Under the pieces are notes generated by a model, which saw nothing but the letters and a program-made list of their open reading frames with translations, ran no database searches and had not been told where the DNA came from. The translations under genes and the position numbers were made by a program. A DNA stretch of 64,000 nt from Actinopolyspora mzabensis (GTDB lineage Bacteria; Actinomycetota; Actinomycetes; Mycobacteriales; Pseudonocardiaceae), in NCBI RefSeq assembly GCF_900101095.1, contig NZ_FNFM01000005.1, forward strand, positions 358,532 through 422,531, given 5' to 3'. Below are positions 25,901 to 33,000 of the stretch, in pieces. The number at the start of each line of letters is the position of its first letter. The stretch's first letter is position 1.

Positions 25901-27016
25901 GCTCGTCACCTCCCCCGGATCCCCGATCGTCTTCGGCAGGTCCTCCGCGCCGGGGCGATCGGTGTCGACGTCGTCGAAGTCACCCAGCCCGTCCAGGCCA
26001 CTGGTGTCCGTCCCGCCCTCGACGTCGTCCCCGCCGTAGGAACCGTTGCCGCCGCCGCGTTTCTCGAACCCGTCGGCCATCGACGAGGTGAAGGAGAAGG
26101 GGTTCCACTCCTCCGAACCGAGCGCGGAGTTGGTCGCCCCGTCAGCGGCGAACCCCGCCCCGCCCTGGCCGACGATGTTGGCCGCGTCGAAGCCGAGTTT
26201 CCCGCCGGTGGTGTCGAGGAGGTCCTTCGCGCCCTGCCCGAGGATGCCCTCTGCTCCCTCCGCGTCCGGGCCGCGGACGACCTTGTCGTCGAACCCCTTG
26301 GCGAGATTGTCGGTGACGTTGTCGAACCCGTCGCCGGAGACATCGCCGATACCGCCCCGGGCGAAACCGCCGACGCCCCGGAAAACGCCGTACACGGCAC
26401 CGCCCATCGCACCGCCGAGTGCCCCGCCGAGCGCCGCGCCCTGGGTGAAATCCTCGTTCCAGTCGGTGCGCACGCCGGTGAGCATCTGCATGCCCTGGAT
26501 CACCGCGTCCAGCCCGACCTCGAGTGCGACCCCCGCCGCCGCACCGACGATGATGTTCTGCACCACCGTGCGGAACAGCGACGTGATCACCGCTCGTGCC
26601 GTGGCGGCCGCGGCCGCGGTGATCGCCTGCCCGATGCCGGGCAGCCAGGAGAAGGCCAGCGTCGCGGCCACGATCACCAGCTGCACGATGATGCTGATCT
26701 TCACGTACTGGATGTCGGCCGCGGTGTTCTTCGTCAACTCCGAGTGCTTGGCGGTCTTGTCGCGCAGGTCCTGCAGCATCGGCCGCAGCGTGTCGGTGAC
26801 GTACTTCCCGTAGGCGTCGCTGAACTCGCCGTGCATGGTGGTGCCGATGTCGTTGGCCGAGCGGTCCACCGCGGCTTCCAGCTTGTCGATCGCCGCGGAG
26901 ATGTCCGCCCAGGCCACGCTCATCCTGCGCAGCCCGTCCTCGTCCCCCTCGGGCCAGCGCTGACCGCCGACGATCTCCAGTGCCTTCTGAAGTCCTTCCG
27001 GGAGTTCTGTGGGCAT
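13922..27016 (-). CDS. giant (4364 aa) T7SS-linked polymorphic toxin-like protein with three enzyme-like modules
   Basis: Residues 1-105 form a helical, ESX/WXG100-like N-terminus, and 105-180 a hydrophobic segment (IIVQLVIVAATLAFSWLPG and on). About 330-1120 is disordered Ser/Thr/Glu/Gly/Asn. Next comes a protein-glutaminase-like domain with Cys1325 (DGCYIRAH), His1378 (NWRYHVAP) and Asp1397 (HVLDPS). A metzincin-like site follows at 1878-1888 (HEIGHYFGLPD, with LMG downstream). A second disordered part and a long beta-rich region with several R-Y-L-V-R-V-type units come next. The C-terminus (about 4195-4364) resembles the cholera toxin A1 ADP-ribosyltransferase: LYHFSNKPPEQIL, FMSAT (Ser4251), QQE (Glu4304). 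The first catalytic Arg is His4210. AAGGA precedes the ATG. It ends the eccD-eccB-esx gene series. Export by T7SS and toxicity are inferred; the domain calls rest on motifs. Confidence 0.85.
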   Translation of the reverse strand: MPTELPEGLQKALEIVGGQRWPEGDEDGLRRMSVAWADISAAIDKLEAAVDRSANDIGTTMHGEFSDAYGKYVTDTLRPMLQDLRDKTAKHSELTKNTAADIQYVKISIIVQLVIVAATLAFSWLPGIGQAITAAAAATARAVITSLFRTVVQNIIVGAAAGVALEVGLDAVIQGMQMLTGVRTDWNEDFTQGAALGGALGGAMGGAVYGVFRGVGGFARGGIGDVSGDGFDNVTDNLAKGFDDKVVRGPDAEGAEGILGQGAKDLLDTTGGKLGFDAANIVGQGGAGFAADGATNSALGSEEWNPFSFTSSMADGFEKRGGGNGSYGGDDVEGGTDTSGLDGLGDFDDVDTDRPGAEDLPKTIGDPGEVTSEDGTDLGSESTWTGEDSDGSTLDDGASDRSWLSGTTLAATETGRNTFGSGSDGVEQSNYEATDETGHRERSTSGLNRSQQGNDSYQDSTAERHTTDQDSAGQGAAGRESAGANAPGRNEFDVGNEFGSRNETPSDNGTQRDPEAVTGRNESTWQNENDGTGTNGATSLKSAGEHDSPEQSAPDQEQRAVRDETDPAVVAGGRIHTEDTAQQNGPNSTRFQNQHSDPGAQSPQSIAAPREDSGLADDTEVTTTTTDTPGSVGAGTTDRSSSTATESAPNNDAGQHGTSNTDARQDGSTSVHTGSGTRESGTSPEQDTTTSGSETNHSFGAGERSGSGDSRTTAEFRTDDSNHSTTLDAESNTVRRTPDAHTETSPEQAADDTQRGTDTTGSPQPEHTNASEPDRNTVSDRTNTEQTDTGTDTRPDGTEPSNQRAEPTGSRFDESSRTTTHVPGETADTGSRSASGPERVEETTARPEDETSTPRHNSESGPTPVVTTQGSGISSTPSNTSVGHGNSTGNTTPGRPDSADRTPGAPRSTALSENSSGNETTSTSSPTDLDGSPVNTASEGPETAPHTTESGPNAETNRPLDAEKDTGQSTKTENGAESPSTVAPPVDRSGSGSQWNNTGQRGSTGLSVSNHSETAAPGRSTTPNGDNPSKVRTESPNSTSRGDTPRATGRPSTAAQPTRPTPDSGTTRQTPVETTGAPNRTGESSRNNGGRDVADNESAPTRPAPTMESNLRAEVLHGLLSATPVDSGAVLRELHQLRGDPAASQSLQESFRARTGGMDLWMPLALNLDRPNYFRAMDLLGLPRDYVTGPVQPGAPSTSAPPGMGYDPAYNQSVWNFAGQLVRHNSAGRFDGAMTMLHGVGRDIRALWAIQDAYRRQTGSELISDLMSTAPWRSHEVWNAMGGYSTDPVSVEQASYWHEQLKQSTFEHHARGRTTIRTDHPEDGCYIRAHLWALDLQRMGAAPSKIFVASASPGLSVRTPYSADALPGLPGQVNWRYHVAPAVNVNTPEGPKVHVLDPSTSDGPAPLDSWLSNMGVEIGNETTQILGGSPQRIQQVLDTDFITNPDGWEIGIDSSLTPNGRAMVIASDPSALFFPEPWNPMLNPQSFQDADVQVREYDEDLLVQHNDTAEQRAESRARLENLLNNVGAIYQNDPGTFSIDPNDLNSLSFDPTNLTGNTLDSTDLFAPGSSAPGSFAPGVQDRLDALLNDPVFNALLNDTTGGFDPHAFDIGNFDPNGGGNPGGNDTTATDSVPQDAPPSDGTVNPGALFAPDSSSSRTFSQWNDPHTFREHSGGSGSRPAPLGTDEDTGSSDRTEDTSSREHDSNTGGSEPSSWDRSWKHSTASTADWFEPDATPVRPEQWSEQREHTPAHEVATEVRDVRMHSTADNLDFYEGRIRYDLRHMDVAGQGVQEYTFRAHLAPDPTITPDQLRELRDRLTETVDNLFNQGNRLPSGDQFHARVEFVETPAEAHDTIRVSGEGHTEQTHWNIHASPNIHAHEIGHYFGLPDESPDPRGALDSPDTRRVFNRGDPPRATDVHTGRPHPSQNSVRLDNGLMGHSVNHDPHLKPRHLWNIENTAHSQGARPDIIPRSADETRPESNLPSENSPSTANPDPEAERLHSTPPQPRSDEPTAEPEEIELRDPSGDGAREPVSETTGPNPEDRHNEDRDNEDDGRQQQATSDADQASTPENNANSTPRIILTKPDRTQEQLMAPGDHGADTGAPRGSEERNSETPPSEDRFHPLPTDARGSTENRDNDSAITHDETEKSTPEAVRDRSSSRNERGDQDSDSSTLPREEWGGPRSERAARIRPAEHDATHTSHVASARARPNRLPPIPEEIELETFHQRSDIEQPDRSTSTTNRTANETVEQRSSTSAFADEVLGEFDRIRDAANDQAPAPLTTAARPETNAQSTLDAESPTQHGTTTGGSREIPLDRLRADRPKVAEDIDGVSVRESVLELLTGNKRLRNNPNLRDFVEIAFSDQNLRRKFHDSAEGSYEVDLGPRAGKHGGRISLDVAGLREAAGNGSREGTEEFTSSRTHDGSRHSSTNKRSPLGTGGFNIRIPWLYLLTQLQVAGLVNSRESDLTARNTHEETTTLTEHDSPSRTAEHTVDYRITLRTPGRFSWNDEVTQHGSADAKVRLTWPENTTRDSTEPWRHRGEIEHVELSGLGDVQRAVSEELGLRVGDPAGRELRDWLHSLGEEVFEGPVRRSFSFGGKRTPTEIVVGIADGANAQRLPDVEGTVKHTAKDKAESTSGQANTRQRGGGLWVAGGDITDLTGALAGPSVSHIRSTRNEDTLSSGHERETTSDYRGRLIKQRLDMRYLVRVGNEQREVPHDGSHHDNENVSGDNEPNRDNEHASRENAEPHDPRSVKRYEPERLLRVDGSATVWTRGTDDGTTQDSRTAESEPNPDRAGETSGNDAPETPRREHTADPAGADRHRTPDRLDAHHRLPEQTVRAITGPVLSKLHADGTLPGKDLPDLAERLNTFVRNRPREITGGDGLRLPLGSMQPGAPDVFVRGAMDRSGARYLGSTDGETSKSSIGGHDGHSAGRGHGSTTTAGISGITPASIPNPIGPDEHNNFSGLQAAVETSNSRGETSSHLTGYERSSESSPVHEFGYPTEFEVRIGGRWSDRPDQATTSRISSEVRVSAPERTGIHFDESRSEPDTRSDERENRDPGRGNGGTGAETRGNGTTGSWQRGRAPRGHREGHLPAGFELETLKPVPGLRRTMTDMLGAITGSWWLGGLTTPLVGGRPPAFDESVNHGMTSSRDRSSGALDQRNAALDAMESFTSTDARAARFERAALHRDTTWLQTHNSGGMVGNRELTARADLSTRLDTPRVVGRDDAHRFGGTDERAERGLDSKTKRNRSYRAGLDITHYFSSGNPAALIGPSFEAGGKYTTENAETSKADTAKSGSSNRHSERGYLVRYDAVHEVRTSTRHAWQDPTRLLHRGDPDEQSKWVRVPDAVEVWVPASELHQVGRLNDSDVERLSDEDVEHYRSNSEHSGTERPDPERPDTDTGHQRGTTSEGAPQATRGNGDSGTATDEERSTVRPPANVGRGSGRVELYRLGAARELLEQVRQRLDGWSREHGRPGARARMLDLAYEALGKPRVERQPSVAKFDAINERLVDDVLSQLGSRHGFNNAVEEMLNGGRHVHLTGDTPFGKVEQLVVLHARPGAGRYQGTLSEHTTTDSHGNSGATGRGDQRGWDFNTMLGVSPFYGTSGNPGSVHMHGFTGAYGNKRGFENTASTEHSATATGKEDGVRFLHDLTIDMEVYPYARPGTYSNRLGEWFDRLAPRRFGEPWRSSFELRGAMRSTVPRSEVLPVDGPTPEPMTRVDGSFRQSGENRADQPAWSAEAKVRVRPFAAPALHEELGKLAHGDPELEPPRPGLRPGNASRLHTATDVGHLRSNLRNALSDGGHTVDLAGGRLESVRINADLSRRELLGEIEQGSLTHTDTEQREMRSTSQRGGQAGSMSSMDFRQPGLEGAPLRPHQGLVSVNRTLGDWTTDESVENSTSEEATDRREETRYLVRVTPEWELTPSYRGENPAEWEKPLRTGQDEPILLEVDRDGLLRLGLHETEPPSETTGERARESPGEQAPESTSDRTEQPGSGSENHDERTDSEHRPVDSEEPHTSETQQDTTEEVRSELHGGQTSIPLPTGSDSAGSVPPRPAPLTPDEPDYPYAAPPQQYTEVRDGFAPVSRSHDGSWEVRGDSETGFLAWHGGTGLMAFYEEAGPSDGSFVSSTGGRLLRDIPVFEWYLGELTDEPIGHSQFRTESLPEVASASPVPPRGADSVAPDGADTGFTLPNALWRQDDGELYHFSNKPPEQILAEGGLLPKGNGTGRHLLDYVVNGHRDTNFMSATRDPDMMSRLRWKNPDRVFGSTYRYLYTFRAPGGIDVNATLDVASPFPDQQEIVFPGGVSAEHVVGYRDVFEDAPSGEVRPLREDNPGAAPPRSALASFLAPAPGSGRPGGG

Positions 27017-27396
27017 GGGGGACGATTCCTTAGCGTGCGCGGTTTACAACTCATAACGGAACTGCGTAGCTGGCCGGGTAGCCGTCACGTGAGTCGGCGC
27101 CTTGCTGCGTCGGAGGGCACCTCGAGTAGCGGCCTACGCCACGCGCCCTCCCCGCCTTGCAATGCATCCGACTCACGCACCGGATCTCCTCGTCCTGCTC
27201 AGGCTGAAGCGCTTGGGGGAGGAAGCAGCCTTTCGTTAGAGGTTCTTAGTCTGCTCGGGTGGTTCCGTGAGGAACCGACGGGGAGTGGCGGTGTCACCGC
27301 GTTCGTCGCTCGCGCCGGGTCCGGTGAAGCGGCGGCTCCGCCGGGCCGTGCTCGGTGGGACGGCCGTTCCGGAAGGGCGTTACCGGACCCGCGCGG
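27017..27396. other. 380-base untranslated gap upstream of the giant gene
   Basis: No gene is seen. The gap separates the WXG100-like gene from the giant gene, both on the minus strand. It is unusually long for this series, where the other gaps are about 35-155 bases. It contains the nested inverted repeats listed at 27088-27177 and may hold a promoter or a processing or attenuation site. Confidence 0.5.
27088..27177. repeat. nested inverted repeats, possible structured RNA
   Basis: Outer arms CGTGAGTCGG (27088-27097) and CCGACTCACG (27168-27177), middle arms GGAGGGC (27112-27118) and GCCCTCC (27145-27151), and an apical GTAG-CGGC-CTAC are all perfect complements in nested order. The octamer CGCCTTGC occurs on both sides, at 27098-27105 and 27153-27160. 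It lies in the leader of the giant gene. Confidence 0.5.
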
Positions 27397-27783
27397 TCAC
27401 GAGGACTTCTCGTTGTCCGGAGGAAGCATGTGCTCCGCCATCTTCGAGCGGTATTCCTCGAGCCGGCTCCGGTACTGCTTCATGACGTCACCGTAGGAAC
27501 TGTCCAACTCCTGAATGTTCGATACGACGTTGGGCAGCCCCACGTCGGCGAACTCGGTGAGGGACTCCTGCAGCTTCCGCAGGCTTTCCCGCGTCTTGTT
27601 CGCCTCGTCCAGGTAGGACGATTCGAACTGTTTGCCGATCTCGTCGTCACTCCAGCAGCCGTGGTCCCGCTCCAGCTCGTAGTTCAGGCTTCGCAGCGAT
27701 CCCTTGAACTCCTCGACTGCCTGGGACAGCCGTCGCCCCGCGTTCTCGGTCCCCGGAGCATCGAGGTAGGTCTCGGAAGTCAT
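27397..27783 (-). CDS. WXG100-like helical protein of the T7SS locus
   Basis: 128 aa, all helical, with two long amphipathic helices around a turn (DHGCWSDDEIGKQFESSYLD) where WXG100 proteins carry Trp-x-Gly; here it is Trp-Ser-Asp. Size, fold pattern and position, between a YbaB-like gene and the giant gene, fit an ESX-type secretion substrate or a partner for the giant protein. I find no YxxxD/E export motif in the C-terminal part (YRSRLEEYRSKMAE comes close). The ATG at 27783 has GGAGA upstream. Its role is inferred from context. Confidence 0.75.
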   Translation of the reverse strand: MTSETYLDAPGTENAGRRLSQAVEEFKGSLRSLNYELERDHGCWSDDEIGKQFESSYLDEANKTRESLRKLQESLTEFADVGLPNVVSNIQELDSSYGDVMKQYRSRLEEYRSKMAEHMLPPDNEKSS

Positions 27784-27827
27784 GTCAGTCTCCGCGGTGT
27801 TGTTGGGGAAGGTTCACGGTGGTGGGC

Positions 27828-28298
27828 TCAGCTCCGGTCCCAGCCGTCGTCCTCGGTCCTGTCGGAACTCTTCGACGGTGAATCGCCGTTGGCCTCGCGC
27901 ACCAGGTCCAGCGACGGTTCCATCACCTTGCCGAGTACGTCGGCCAGGTCCGCCTGTCCGGAAGCGAGGTCGTTGAGATCCGTGCCGCCCATCGGGCTGC
28001 CCATGAGCTCCTGCATGGTCTCCAGGCTCTGCCGACGCGCCTTCTGCAGCGTCTCGGTGATCAGTGCGGAGAGCTCGGCCGGTGGCATCGAGCGGTAGCC
28101 GGTGGTGTTGAACTTCAGCTCGGTGAGTTCGCCGTTACCGTCCAACGTGACCGTGAACAGCTTCTTCGGCGCGTCCACCACGGTGGTGGTCTCTGCCAGC
28201 TTGCGCTGGAACTCCGCCAGCTTTCGTTGTTCCTCCTCGAACACCTCCAGCGCCGAGCTCAGATCGGGCATCTCGCGTCGGAAACCCTCGGATGTCAT
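27828..28298 (-). CDS. YbaB/EbfC-like protein
   Basis: 156 aa. An N-terminal coiled coil (VFEEEQRKLAEFQRKLAE) leads into a beta-hairpin and helix layout typical of YbaB/EbfC (KKLFTVTLDGNGELTELKF, then RSMPPAELSALITETLQKA). The family binds DNA as a dimer in bacteria, and divergent copies are common inside actinobacterial T7SS-type loci, where their role is unknown. The ATG at 28298 has AGGGAGGAAAC before it; the longer frame to 28550 is spurious. The last ~20 residues are acidic and disordered. Confidence 0.8.
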   Translation of the reverse strand: MTSEGFRREMPDLSSALEVFEEEQRKLAEFQRKLAETTTVVDAPKKLFTVTLDGNGELTELKFNTTGYRSMPPAELSALITETLQKARRQSLETMQELMGSPMGGTDLNDLASGQADLADVLGKVMEPSLDLVREANGDSPSKSSDRTEDDGWDRS

Positions 28299-28332
28299 GT
28301 TTCCTCCCTGATCGTCGGAATTCGGATGTCGG

Positions 28333-30009
28333 TCAACGCCCGAGCACGCCGCCGGAGTCGCCTCTTTCACCCCAGACTTCCTCGTCCTCGTACCGCAGGG
28401 TGTTCCGATCGCGTTCTCGGTCGTCCCGATTACCGGTGCCTCCCGTGGGTGGCACCGAGCCGCCCGGTGCTCCGCCGAGCCTTTCCGGGCTCGCCGGCGG
28501 GCCGGTGCGGCCGGAGTTTCCCGTGGTGACGGCTGAGGGAATTTCGGCACTGTTCGCGAGGCGTCCGGTGCCGGTCGGGGCGGCGCCGCCGGTGGCGGTC
28601 CTGCCGTTCGCCGCCGAGTACGCGGTCGTGCCGCCGAGCTCGCCCGCAGTGCTCATCCCTGCAGCGCTCGCTCCGTAGGCGCTCGACGGGCTGACCACGG
28701 TCGACACTCGGGAGGGAGCCGTGGCACCGGGGGATACGGGCTTCGAGGTCCTGCTGCTCGCCACCTCGCCCTGCGTGGTGGGCGCGGCGTAGCCGGTGGA
28801 CGTGCCCGGTGTGGAGTACTCGAGCCGGGACACCGGAACAGCGGTGCCGAACGTCGCGGCACCGGTTCCTGCTTCGTTCCCGGTCTCCGGGAGATCCGAA
28901 GCCGATTCGAGCTCGGTCCGGTGTTCGAGTCGCTCCTTCCCGCCGCGTTCCCGGCCGCCGGGGTTCGTGGCACCGACGGACATTCCGGGCGCGGCGAGCA
29001 CGCCCGGGACCTCGGTGCTCGCCAAACTCGCCTCGACCCGCTCACCGCTGTCCGGAGTGATCTCGGTTGTCCGGTCCGTGTCACGGCCAAGCACACCGTC
29101 GCCCACCCGCGCCGCGCCGGCCAATGTCGTCGGCGCTCCGGTGCTTTTCACGAACGTTTCCGAAGCGCTCTCCGAACTCGTCGGGTGCGTGGTGGGCTGT
29201 GCGCTGTCCGAGAAGGATTCCTCGCCGCCGACCACCACGCCGTGCCGCAGCGTGTCGTTGGTGTCCGAAGAGGCTGATCGGGTGCCGCCGGTTCCGGTCC
29301 CGGGAGTCCCGGAATTACTCGTGGGGGTGTTGACACCGACGAAACCGGCTCCGCCCGTGGCGGTGATCGCATCGGTTCCCGCGGCCACACCGGGATCGAC
29401 TTCGTTACCGGTCTCCCGGTGAACCGCATCGCGAACCTGGGTGCCCCGCGTGCTGTGGGGCGGAGCCTCGCGCAACTGCCCACCGACCTGCTGATAGATC
29501 CTCGCCAGGTCCCGCAGCACCAGTTGGGCGTGCTCGTTCTGCGCCTGCTCCTGGTGCCGGAGCTGCTGTTGCCCTTCCGGTGTTCCGGCCATGGCCGGAT
29601 CGTCGGCCACGGCCTGTCGTCCGCTCTCGCGCTGGGAGCGCAACTCCCGCAACTGCCTCCCGGCGTTGGACGCCGCGTCCCCGAGATGACCGTGCAACGC
29701 CGAATAGCTCGGAGCCGAGATCGTTTCGACCAGCTGCTCCACGGTGTCCGTGATCCGCCGCGCCGTGGTCTGGAACTGCTGCGCGCCGGGCCCCTGCCAG
29801 GCTCCCTCGACCCGGCGCAGCTCGCGTCGAAACGCGTCGTTGGCCGTGCGCAGTCGTTGCGCGGTGTTCTCGAAGTGCTGTCCGTCCCGGTAGAACTGCT
29901 GCGGATCCGCGGCGGCCACCGCGGCGGCTGCGGTATCCAGCGTGTGGTGTTCTTCCACCCGCGGTACCTCGGATCGGTCCGATTGCTCGGCACCGTTCGG
30001 CGTGCTCAT
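28333..30009 (-). CDS. WXG100/PPE-like protein with long disordered tail
   Basis: 558 aa. About 200 N-terminal residues are helical and contain a true Trp-x-Gly turn (VEGAWQGPGAQQF). The rest is disordered, rich in Gly, Ser, Thr, Glu and Pro. The last residues, DEEVWGERGDSGGVLGR, match in layout the end of the next upstream protein (DEEVAPPVLGHDT). The ATG at 30009 follows GGAGAGG. The architecture is that of a T7SS substrate or surface-exposed PPE-like protein; no enzymatic motif is seen. Confidence 0.75.
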   Translation of the reverse strand: MSTPNGAEQSDRSEVPRVEEHHTLDTAAAAVAAADPQQFYRDGQHFENTAQRLRTANDAFRRELRRVEGAWQGPGAQQFQTTARRITDTVEQLVETISAPSYSALHGHLGDAASNAGRQLRELRSQRESGRQAVADDPAMAGTPEGQQQLRHQEQAQNEHAQLVLRDLARIYQQVGGQLREAPPHSTRGTQVRDAVHRETGNEVDPGVAAGTDAITATGGAGFVGVNTPTSNSGTPGTGTGGTRSASSDTNDTLRHGVVVGGEESFSDSAQPTTHPTSSESASETFVKSTGAPTTLAGAARVGDGVLGRDTDRTTEITPDSGERVEASLASTEVPGVLAAPGMSVGATNPGGRERGGKERLEHRTELESASDLPETGNEAGTGAATFGTAVPVSRLEYSTPGTSTGYAAPTTQGEVASSRTSKPVSPGATAPSRVSTVVSPSSAYGASAAGMSTAGELGGTTAYSAANGRTATGGAAPTGTGRLANSAEIPSAVTTGNSGRTGPPASPERLGGAPGGSVPPTGGTGNRDDRERDRNTLRYEDEEVWGERGDSGGVLGR

Positions 30010-30045
30010 GCGTTTCCTCTCCAGACGTGCTGCCGAATCCGCGCG

Positions 30046-33000
30046 TTAGGTGTCGTGGCCCAGCACTGGTGGAGCGACTTCCTCGTCGTTCGTGAACCAC
30101 GCGCCGTCGTCCTCGGTCAACCAGGTCGAGCGTTCCCGGTCCTGCTGGCCGCCACCGCCTGCTCCGGCCCCTCCGCCGCCCATCATCGGCGGCATCATCG
30201 GCATCCCTCGGCCGCCGGAAGCAGTCGTGCCCGGCGCCGTCGCCGCCGTACCGCTCCCGGGCCCGACAGTGGGCTGTGTCGAGCTCGGCGGTGTGGCGCT
30301 CAGCCCCGTGGTCGTGGCGTTCGCCCCGAGCGTGTTGCCCCCGCCCACGTTGTCGGGGATCGAGCTTCCACCACCGCCTACGCTGCCTACACCGCCCACA
30401 CCACCGCTACCACCGCCGGTGAGCGCCGTGCCGTTGTCGGAACCGAGGCCGGGCAGGCTCGGGCTGTTCACACCCTCCGAGGCCACGTTCGCCGCGTTCC
30501 GCTGTGGTGCCAGGAAGTCGCTGAGGCTCCGGCTCTGCTGATCTCCTCCGTCCAGCGAGGACATCGCCTCGTCCCCGGCGGTGCGGCTGGTCTCCACCAC
30601 GTCGTCGATCACGTCGCCGACCTCGTCGTAACTCAGCGGTCCACCATCCTCGGTGACTTCTCGCAGGCTCTCCTCGCCCGCGGTGCGGGCCTGCTCGACG
30701 ACGTCGTCGAGGATGTTCTGGGCCTGCTCGCTCTGGGCGGCTTCGGGGCCGAGCAGTTCGTTCAGGGATTCCTGCCCGGCCGCACGGGCCTCGTCCGCCA
30801 TGTCGTCGATGATGTCGTCGACCTGCCCCTGCCCGACCGAACCGCCACTGGTGTCCACGCCCTCGGCGTTGAGCGCATCGATAGCCCCCTTGCCCGAGGT
30901 CTCCATGGAGCTGCCGGCCTCGTCGAAAGCATCCGAGACCCGAGAACCCCCTGCCACGTCACTTCCGTCGCCGGAGGATTTCAGCGCGTTCATCGCGTCC
31001 TCACTGGCCGAACGGCCTTTCGCCAGCACGTCGTCGACGACTCCGCCCATGTCCCCCGCTGTGATGGGGTCGCCGTCCGAGGTGAGCTCGTCCAGGCTCT
31101 CCTGCCCGGCGCTGCGGGCCTGTTCGGTGACGTCGTCGAGGATGCTCTGGGCCTGCTCGCTCTGGGCGGCTTCGGGGCCGAGCAGTTCGTTCAGGGATTC
31201 CTGCCCGGCGGCACGGGCCGCGTTGGCCATGTCGTCGACGACGCCCCCGGCCTGCTCCCGCCCGATCTCCTGCTCAGCAGCCTCGGAACCCTCCGGGGCA
31301 TCGGCGCTGAGTGCTTCCAGGGCATCCCGCCCGGCCTGCTTCGCCGCGTCGTCGGCGGCATCCAGCGCTTTGCCCAACTGCTTCGGTTCGAGTGCGTTCC
31401 CGTCCTGTCCGGACTCGCCGGTGCCCGAAGCGGCGCCGTCCGTACCACCATCCGTGGACTCTTCGGTCCCCTCGTCGCCGGTGAGGTCTTCGAGGGCTTG
31501 TTGGCCTGCTTGGCGGGCGGCGCCGGTGGCGTTGTCGAGTGCCTGGTCCACGGCGTTCTGGTCGATCGCGGCCTGATCGTCGCCGGAGCCGCTGCCGCTG
31601 CTGGAGCGGCTGCCGCTGGTGGGGCCGCTGCCGTTGCCGAGACCGCCGCCGCTGCTGTTGGGATCGGAGCTGCTGGTCGGTATGTCGCTGCCGCCGCTGT
31701 TGCTCCCGCCGCTGCCGTTACCGGTGAGGTCTTCGAGGGCTTGTTGGCCTGCTTGGCGGGCGGCGCCGGTGGCGTTGTCGAGTGCCTCGTCGACGGCGTT
31801 CTGATCGAGGGTCGATTCCTGCTGCCCGCTTTCGCCGTTCCCGGAACCGTTGCTGTAGTTCTTGCTGCCCTTGCTCCTGCTGCTCCCCGCGGTGCCGGAG
31901 CCGCCTGTACCACCCAGCACACCGCCCCCGCCGGAAACCTGGCCGGTGCCCTCGCTGCCTGTTCCTCCGCTGCCGGAGGACCCGGTGTCATCGCTGCCCT
32001 CGAACCGGGACATCGCTTCCCGACCCGCGGCTCGGGCGTCCTCGGACGCGTTTCGGGCCGCGTTCAGTGCCGCTTCCCCCGAACCGTTTCCGTCGCCACC
32101 GCCGGAGCCGACGTCCCGCGGGCGCTCGGTTGATCCGCTGTAGCCGGAACCGCCGTTCGCCAGCTTCGACACGGCCTCCTCGCCTCGGCTTTCGGCGTCC
32201 TGCCGAGCCTGTCGGGCCAGTTCTTCCTGCCGATCGCGCTCCGCGGCGAGTCCCTCTTCGCTGAGTTCGCCGTTCCCGTTCGTGCCACCTTCGGTCAGCG
32301 AGTCAGCGATCCCGTTGCCGTAGCCGTTCCCGTTGCCGTACTGGTGGCCGTAGCTGTTGTTGCCGTACCCGTTATCACTCCCGTACCGGTTGCCGGTTCC
32401 GTATCCGTTGCCGTATCCGTTCCCGTTGCCGTACTGGTTCCCGTATCCGTTGCCGTATCCGTTCCCGTTGCCGTACTGATTGCCGTATCCGTTGCCGTAT
32501 CCGTTCCCGGTTCCGTATCCGTTCCCGGACCCGGTGCCGGGTAGGGAAGTGGTCAGCGGAGCAAGTGAACTGCCCGAGGCCTGATAGGTGTCGGCGACGG
32601 TGGCTACCACTTCGCGCGCCTTGTCCAGGATCTCCTTCGCGATCTTCTCGGCGGATCGGGCGGCAGCGGCGGCTCCCTTGACCGAGGAGCCCAGCGAGGC
32701 GAAGGCCTCGGCGTAGGCAGCCGCCTCGGCGTAGGCCTTCACCAGCGGGATGACCGCGTTCTTCCCGCGTGCGGCCATGTCCCCGGTCTCGGTGATGCCT
32801 TCCCGATAGCGGCCGTCGCGCAGCGAGGTGACGACTTCTTCGGCCGATTCCAACAGCTTCTCGGAGTACCGCTGGAAGGCCTTACCGGCTTCGCCCTCGA
32901 AGGAGTCCTTCAGCTTGTCGACCTGGTTCCGGAAGGACTCGTGCGCGGTGGAGAGTTTCTCGGTCATGTTCCCGAAAGCCGTGCCTGCCGCGCGCAGGCT

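Noticed and set aside
29419..32133. 904-codon plus-strand frame opposite the two long WXG/PPE-like genes
   Set aside because: Its repeats are the mirror of the helical and Gly/Ser repeats on the minus strand; no start signal or family.
32313..32530. Possible CRISPR-like tandem repeats
   Set aside because: The unit has no unique spacers, keeps reading frame and encodes a Gly/Asn/Tyr segment within a long protein.
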